From NCBI GenBank assembly GCA_027064165.1, contig JAMOQE010000065.1, forward strand, positions 1 to 64,000: 64,000 bases of DNA, given 5' to 3'. The translations under genes and the position numbers were made by a program. The DNA is from Thermodesulfatator sp. (GTDB taxonomy: Bacteria; Desulfobacterota; Thermodesulfobacteria; Thermodesulfobacteriales; Thermodesulfobacteriaceae). The notes under the pieces were generated by a model. The model did not search any database. It saw only the letters and a program-made list of their open reading frames with translations, and had not been told where the DNA came from. Positions within the stretch are counted from its first letter, which is position 1; the number at the start of each line of letters is the position of its first letter. Of the stretch, positions 58,559 to 64,000 are shown piece by piece.

Positions 58559-59498
58559 TGATTATATAAAGATTTCTGAAAAGATCCTGAAGGAGGTTAA
58601 AATTCTTGTTTTTGTGAAAGAGAAACTCTTGGAATCATTGCTAAGAGAATTTTTTGAGACTCATTTGACTGTAAAAACAGAATTTTTTTATGAAAAAGCT
58701 ACCCTTCTTGCTCATCTTTCAGAAGGGAGCTCTTTTTATCAAATAATAGTTTTAGCTCTTCAAGGAGAAATAGAAGAAGAATTGGAATTTTTAAGACAGA
58801 TAAAGTCCTTTGCAAGGGATTCTAAAATTTTAGCTATTTTGAACTATACGCAGAATACTGATATTGCCTGTTATTTTGAAACAGGAGCAGATGATATTAT
58901 TTTTAAACCTTTTACTTTTGGGGAGCTGAAAGCAAGGCTAATTCGTTTGCTACAGGAGTATTTTTTGATAGAAAAATTGAAAAAATATATAATAGAAGAC
59001 CCTTTGACAGGAGTATATAATCGTAGATTTTTTGAGGATGCTATAAGAGAAGAATCGTATAGAGCTTTGAGGCAGAAATATCCTTTAACTCTTTTTATGA
59101 TTGATCTTGATAAGTTTAAATTTTATAATGATACTTTTGGCCATCAGGCTGGGGACCTTTTGCTTAAAAAAGCCGGCCAAACTTTTCTTGAAAGTACCAG
59201 AAAGGGTGTGGATAAAGTGTGTAGATACGGAGGAGACGAATTTTCCATTATTCTTCCTCATATTCATTGGGAAAAATCTCTGGTAGTAGTAAATAGAATT
59301 TTTGAGAATTGGGAAAAGAACAGACCTAAAGAAGTGAGCCTTTCCATAGGCGTTGCAGAGCTTATAAAACGAGAAACTCTGGAAGAGAGTGTCTCATTTC
59401 TTATAAACAGAGCAGATACTGCTTTATATGATGCAAAGAAAAAAGAAGGTCTTTCCTATGAGGTTGATCCGGAATCTAAGAAATTAACTTTAGCCTGA
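58551..59498 (+). CDS. Diguanylate cyclase (GGDEF) with degenerate receiver-like N-terminal domain
   Basis: [55 protein letters not shown]-terminus ends [23 protein letters not shown] like REC domains. GTG start overlapping the upstream stop. Confidence 0.9.
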   Translation: MLNDYIKISEKILKEVKILVFVKEKLLESLLREFFETHLTVKTEFFYEKATLLAHLSEGSSFYQIIVLALQGEIEEELEFLRQIKSFARDSKILAILNYTQNTDIACYFETGADDIIFKPFTFGELKARLIRLLQEYFLIEKLKKYIIEDPLTGVYNRRFFEDAIREESYRALRQKYPLTLFMIDLDKFKFYNDTFGHQAGDLLLKKAGQTFLESTRKGVDKVCRYGGDEFSIILPHIHWEKSLVVVNRIFENWEKNRPKEVSLSIGVAELIKRETLEESVSFLINRADTALYDAKKKEGLSYEVDPESKKLTLA

Positions 59499-61467
59499 GC
59501 ACATCCCAGCGGGGATTTATTTTTTCAATTTTTACTTTGACTTCCTGCCCTGGTCTTAATCCTTCGGTATAATAAACAAGATCTCCCATTAAATTGAAGT
59601 CCGGTAAGTATACTTTAGCTTTTTTGCTAAAAACTTCTATTATAAGGCCGTTTAAGACTTCATTTTTAAGATATTTTTGCAGGTATTTTAATAGGAAATA
59701 TTTATTTCTTTTGTTCTGTATGTTTAAAGCTCTCTGCAAATTTTCAGTTAATTCTCCCAGGATTTTTATAATGTTTTCTTCAGAAAGAGGTTGTTTTGCA
59801 TTGAGAAAGGAGATAAGCTGATATTGCATTAATAAATCCAGAAAACGCCTCATAGGAGAGGTGAGGGTGGTGTAGGCTTCCACTCCCAGCCCTGAATGGG
59901 GAGCTGGCTCAGTGCTAAGCTCTGACCTGGCAAAGTACTTTAATTGTAAAATTTTTAAATAAAGACTATCCTCAGGGTTTTCAATGACTTCAAAAGGTGG
60001 AGGCTGAGAACGGTAGATTCCAGGAATTCCATGTTTTTGAAAGAAATTAGCACTTAGAGTATTTGTTAGAATCATTGCTTCTGCTATAAGCTCTCTTGCA
60101 GGAGTGAGTTCTATCTTTTGAAGGGTAATCTCACCATTTTCATCAATTTTTACCTGGATTTCCGGAAGAAAGATTGCAAATGCCCCTTTTTCCTCTCTTT
60201 TCTTTTTATGATGTAGAAGAAGCTGATAAAGGTTTTGCCAGAAAGACTTTCCAGCTTTTAATTTTTCGTCAACCTCATCATAGGTTAGGCGCTTATCCAC
60301 TTTTATTATTGAAGGAATAATCTCAAAACTTAAACAGGTTCTTTCCCTGTCAAATACTACCTTGAAACTGAGTGCAGGCCTGAGAGTTCCTTCTTTTAGA
60401 CTGAATCTATCATGGGAAAGCTCAAAGGGGAGCATGGGAATTGTTTCGTCTGGCATATAAAGAGTAAGTGCCCTTTCCAGGGCCTCTTCCCACAGAGCCA
60501 TTCCTGGTTTTACAAAAGAGGCTACATCAGTTATGTGGATGTAAAGTTCTTGCCCAGCTTCGGTTTCTACAAAACTCAGTGCATCGTCAAAATCCTGAGT
60601 ATCTTCAGCATCAATTGTAACGGTGTATAACTCTGTGAGATCTTTTCTTCCTGAAAGAGGAGGATCCATAGATAAAATCTTTTCAACCTCTTCTCTTGCC
60701 TTTCTGGAAAAGTCTTCAGGAAAATGCATCTTTAAAATTTCTATATTTTCGTCTTCTCTGAAAACCTGATGTTTAACCAACAAATCAAAAAGTTTGGCTG
60801 GCTCTGTAACTCCTTTCCTGGAGAGGACTTCTTTAGTGATTTTGCTTGAACGGCTATTTTCTTCCCACAGAAAATAGTCCCTGAATAAACCAAGCCAGTA
60901 GCTCTTTTTTTGTTCTTCTATCTGCGCTTCCTTTCCCTGAAGCAGTGCTTCAAGCACCATCTCGCCTTCCGATAAAAGCCTCAATTTTTCCAATTCTTTT
61001 TGTCTTTGATGTAAAATTTTTTCAACCTCTTCTCTTTTAAGTACGAGAAGAGAATTGGGAGCATTTATTTTAAAAAAGAGCTTTTCTTCAAATACTTTTT
61101 TCATTAAAGCAGCACAATCTTTATCAGAAGGAGGCTCTCCAAGGCATAATTCCGCAAGTTCTTCTGCAGAAATTTCTTCCAATTCTTCTTCTATTACTTC
61201 CCATACCTCTTTTAAATTAAATTTTTCTTTAAGACTTTCTGTTTCCTCATGAAGGAGTTTAAGTAAGTTGATAATCTCTGAGCTGGTTTTAGGTGCTTTT
61301 GTTGTTTTAAGGGTATAGATAAGAGCCTGATAATTTATTAGCTCTTCTTTTCCTGAAGGAAGAAGAAGACGAAGCCTTTTGCCTTTAATGTCTTTTACAA
61401 AGCCGAAAGCAGGACGATTTTTGTGGAGGACGATTACTATTTTGCCTTTTAGCCCTTCAAGATCCAT
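59476..61467 (-). CDS. RNB-domain exoribonuclease (RNase II/R family)
   Basis: TIDAEDTQDFDDALSFVETEAGQELYIHITDVASFVKPG; ALSFKVVFDRE; YTTLTSPMRRFLDLLMQYQL. Confidence 0.92.
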   Translation of the reverse strand: MDLEGLKGKIVIVLHKNRPAFGFVKDIKGKRLRLLLPSGKEELINYQALIYTLKTTKAPKTSSEIINLLKLLHEETESLKEKFNLKEVWEVIEEELEEISAEELAELCLGEPPSDKDCAALMKKVFEEKLFFKINAPNSLLVLKREEVEKILHQRQKELEKLRLLSEGEMVLEALLQGKEAQIEEQKKSYWLGLFRDYFLWEENSRSSKITKEVLSRKGVTEPAKLFDLLVKHQVFREDENIEILKMHFPEDFSRKAREEVEKILSMDPPLSGRKDLTELYTVTIDAEDTQDFDDALSFVETEAGQELYIHITDVASFVKPGMALWEEALERALTLYMPDETIPMLPFELSHDRFSLKEGTLRPALSFKVVFDRERTCLSFEIIPSIIKVDKRLTYDEVDEKLKAGKSFWQNLYQLLLHHKKKREEKGAFAIFLPEIQVKIDENGEITLQKIELTPARELIAEAMILTNTLSANFFQKHGIPGIYRSQPPPFEVIENPEDSLYLKILQLKYFARSELSTEPAPHSGLGVEAYTTLTSPMRRFLDLLMQYQLISFLNAKQPLSEENIIKILGELTENLQRALNIQNKRNKYFLLKYLQKYLKNEVLNGLIIEVFSKKAKVYLPDFNLMGDLVYYTEGLRPGQEVKVKIEKINPRWDVLRLKLIS

Positions 61468-62185
61468 GAGCAATGTGAAAAGCTTCTTTTAAATCAAGAG
61501 TGCCTTCATAAATAGCCCTTCCTGTAATTACCCCAAATAAACCAGAATTTTCATACTTTTTAAGAAGCTTTATGTCCTCAATATCTTTTATTCCCCCTGC
61601 CAGAATTAAGGGATGAGGAGAGGCTGATAAAGCCCTTTCCAGCCTTTCTGTCTCAACACCTTTTTGAGTCCCATCTCTTTCTATCAAAGTAAGAATTATA
61701 GCAAAGAGCTGAAAGTCTGCCAGTTGAGATAAAAATTCTAAGTAGTGTATTTCAGAAATACGAAGCCAGCCAGAAAGCGCAATAAAATCTCCCTTTACAT
61801 CCACACTTACTATTATTCTTTGAGGGTATTCCTCTGTAATTTTTTTTAGCCATGCAGGATCCTGAACTGCCCTGGTTCCAAGAATGACCTGAGAAACCCC
61901 TTCTTTTAAATACATTTCAATGTCTTCTCGTGTCCTTATGCCTCCTCCTACCTGCACAGGAATTTTCACTTTCTTGATTATAGAAAGGATTAAGTCCTTA
62001 TGAACTGGATAGCCTTCTTTTGCTCCGTCCAGATCTACTATGTGTATTCTTTTTGCCCCTGTATTTTCAAAATAAAGGGCATAAGAAATTGGATCTTCTC
62101 CATATACTTTGGTCTTCTCGTAATCTCCCTGAAAAAGGCGAACAACTTTTCCGCCTCGCAAATCTATAGCAGGTATTATTAGCAA
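61457..62185 (-). CDS. hisA: HisA, phosphoribosylformimino-AICAR ribotide isomerase
   Basis: IIPAIDLRGGKVVRLFQGDY, VQVGGGIRTREDIEMYL, LILAGGIKDIEDI; TTG start with AAGGGGG SD. Confidence 0.95.
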   Translation of the reverse strand: MLIIPAIDLRGGKVVRLFQGDYEKTKVYGEDPISYALYFENTGAKRIHIVDLDGAKEGYPVHKDLILSIIKKVKIPVQVGGGIRTREDIEMYLKEGVSQVILGTRAVQDPAWLKKITEEYPQRIIVSVDVKGDFIALSGWLRISEIHYLEFLSQLADFQLFAIILTLIERDGTQKGVETERLERALSASPHPLILAGGIKDIEDIKLLKKYENSGLFGVITGRAIYEGTLDLKEAFHIAHGS

Positions 62186-62195
62186 GGGCGCCCCC

Positions 62196-62855
62196 TTAAA
62201 AATGTGCTTCTATAATCCTGTGAAAGCCCCTTTGAGCAAGTTCTTCAGCCTTTAGCCAGGCAATTTTTCCGTAAAGGGAGAAATTCAATAAATTTTCGTT
62301 TAGAGGTTTCTGAGTTTCATCAAAAACTTCTTTCCAGATAACTTTTCCTGTTTTTCCGTCATACAGCACCAGCACAAAGGCCACGCTTGCAGGGGACTTT
62401 ATAGAAATAGCACTACCCTGCCTCTCCCTGAACCTGAAGACCTTCCCACATAGGATTCCATCTGCCGAAGTCTTTTGCGCGATATACTTTACTACTTCTG
62501 CTGGGTTTTTGCTTCTATTTAAAGCATCCTCTAAAAGCGCTTCATAGCTTCTTTCAGAAAGAAAAAAGAAGTGAATAGAGCTTTTTACCTGCGATAGTTC
62601 TTCTTCAAGAAGATAATCCATAGTTTTTAATACATGGGGAGTGATTTTATTCGTAATAATCCCTCCTTCAGAAAAGAGTATAGGTAACTTTTCTGTGTCT
62701 TGATAAGAGGCAAAAGGGAGTACCACAATTTTTTTCATTTTGGAATGAGCCAAATGGACAGGCCTTTTCTTACCTAAAAGGCTGCAACCTGAAATTACAC
62801 TTCCCCAGATTAAAAAAATTAGTAAATAAAAAGGCTTCAATTTTCTCTTTTTCAT
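62196..62855 (-). CDS. Predicted lipoprotein of unknown function
   Basis: Lipobox ISGCSLLG after hydrophobic N-terminus; VVLPF, DGILCGKVFRFRERQG, VLYDGKTGKVIWKEVFD. Confidence 0.8.
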   Translation of the reverse strand: MKKRKLKPFYLLIFLIWGSVISGCSLLGKKRPVHLAHSKMKKIVVLPFASYQDTEKLPILFSEGGIITNKITPHVLKTMDYLLEEELSQVKSSIHFFFLSERSYEALLEDALNRSKNPAEVVKYIAQKTSADGILCGKVFRFRERQGSAISIKSPASVAFVLVLYDGKTGKVIWKEVFDETQKPLNENLLNFSLYGKIAWLKAEELAQRGFHRIIEAHF

Positions 62856-62906
62856 ATTAAAATAATTTTAACAGAAAACATCCCTTTATACAAGGGAATT
62901 TTGGTT

Positions 62907-62934
62907 TATATTTTAAAATGTATATTTTAAAATG
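62907..62934. repeat. Perfect tandem direct repeat, 2 x 14 bp
   Basis: TATATTTTAAAATG at 62907-62920 and 62921-62934; each contains the palindrome ATTTTAAAAT. Confidence 0.85.
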
Positions 62935-62969
62935 GGAATGCAATAAAATTCGTTTAAGAGGAGGGTGTT

Positions 62970-63365
62970 ATGATTGAGATTGAAAAAATCCGGGTGAGAG
63001 ATGTGATGAGTTCTCCAGTAGCTACGATTGATGGAAATGCCACTGTAAAAGAAGCTGCCAAGAAAATGATGGAGTCAGGCTATAGAGGACTTGTGGTAGA
63101 AAGGGTGAGTGAAGACGATGCTTACGGAATTATTACAGTAAAAGACATCGTTTACAAAGTTATTGCCAAGGGGATACCATTAGAAAAGGTAAAGGTCTTG
63201 GAGGTCATGACCAAGCCCTGTATAGTGGTGCCTGATTATTATGATATAAAATACGCTGCCAGACTTATGGCTATGGCAAATGTAGTAAGGCTTCCTGTAG
63301 TTTCTAATGATAAACTTGTGGGGATGATTACCCTCAGGAATATAGTAAAACCTTTTGTGAAATAG
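62970..63365 (+). CDS. CBS-domain pair protein
   Basis: VRDVMSSPVATIDGNATVKEAAKKMMESGYRGLVV ... VLEVMTKPCIVVPDYYDIKYAARLMAMANVVRLPVV; SD GAGGAGG. Confidence 0.93.
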   Translation: MIEIEKIRVRDVMSSPVATIDGNATVKEAAKKMMESGYRGLVVERVSEDDAYGIITVKDIVYKVIAKGIPLEKVKVLEVMTKPCIVVPDYYDIKYAARLMAMANVVRLPVVSNDKLVGMITLRNIVKPFVK

Positions 63366-63385
63366 AATTTTTAAATAAGGGAGTG

Positions 63386-63405
63386 GGGCCCGGCGCCCCT
63401 TTTTA
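63386..63405 (+). terminator. GC-rich hairpin with T-tract after the CBS gene
   Basis: GGGGC (63386-63390) / GCCCC (63396-63400), 5-nt loop CCGGC, then TTTTT (63401-63405). Confidence 0.7.
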
Positions 63406-63408
63406 AAA

Positions 63409-64000
63409 TGTTGGACTTTTTATTTAATCCCAAATCTGTAGCTATAATAGGTGCTTCTGATAATCCTAAGAAAATAGGGTATGCTTTAGTCAAAAATTTA
63501 ATTGATGCGGGCTTTACAGGTAGCATTTATCCAATTAATCCCAGAAAAAAAGAAATTCTTGGACTTCCTGTTTATCCTTCAATTATAGAAGCTCCTGAAG
63601 TGCCAGAATTGGCAGTCATTGCAGTTCCTGCTGTAGCTGTTTTGGAGGTGCTGGAAGAGTGTGGAAAAAAGGGAGTTAAAGGGGTAGTGGTTATCACTGC
63701 TGGTTTTAGAGAAACCGGAGAAGAAGGAGCAATTTTAGAAAGGAAAATTCTGGAAACTGTAAAGAAATACAACCTGAGGATGGTTGGTCCCAATTGTTTG
63801 GGGGTGATGAATACTAAAACCGGGTTAAATGCCACTTTTGCTCCGGATTTTCCTCCTTCTGGCAGAGCTTCTCTATTTTCTCAATCCGGTGCATTAGGAG
63901 TAGCCCTTATTGACTGGGCTATGGAAAATAATTTTGGTTTTTCAAAATTTGTAAGCCTGGGGAACAAAGCAGATTTAAATGAATGTGACTTCTTGGAATA
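63409..64000 (+). CDS. CoA-binding domain protein, acetyl-CoA synthetase (ADP-forming)-like, 3' truncated by window
   Basis: Frame from ATG 63409: MLDFLFNPKSVAIIGASDNPKKIGYALVKNLIDAGFTGSIYPINPRKKEILG...MVGPNCLGVMNTKTGLNATFAP...SLFSQSGALGVALIDWA. Confidence 0.9.

Noticed and set aside
1-64000. Phage defence islands, CRISPR arrays, IS elements, tRNA or rRNA genes
   Set aside because: No repeat-spacer arrays, transposase or integrase motifs, or tRNA-like sequences were seen; nearly all sequence is assigned to housekeeping genes.

Overview
This 64-kb window is compact, AT-rich, housekeeping-dominated bacterial chromosome. The gene content (AhbD-type heme synthesis, futalosine menaquinone genes, superoxide reductase/flavodiiron pair, complex I without the NADH module, flagellar hook genes) suggests a thermophilic anaerobe, possibly Thermodesulfobacteriota; that taxonomy is inference. 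About 66 protein-coding genes are supported. I saw no rRNA or tRNA genes, CRISPR arrays, IS elements or prophage. The strongest unusual signals are: (1) a single ORF fusing an intact c-di-GMP-type PilZ domain to a complete orotate phosphoribosyltransferase, with a near-consensus promoter that would give an almost leaderless mRNA; (2) an inositol-monophosphatase/Nudix fusion overlapping a GGDEF gene with a degenerate receiver domain; (3) a canonical prfB programmed frameshift, which the ORF track misses; (4) a HEAT-like gene whose conserved reading frame has no ATG/GTG/TTG at its 5' end and appears to start at AUU; (5) an 11-subunit nuo operon without nuoEFG, coupled to a four-cluster ferredoxin-like protein; (6) several promoters placed so close to start codons that leaderless transcription is likely; (7) a hook protein enlarged by apparent module duplication. 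All family calls come from reading motifs; no database search was run.
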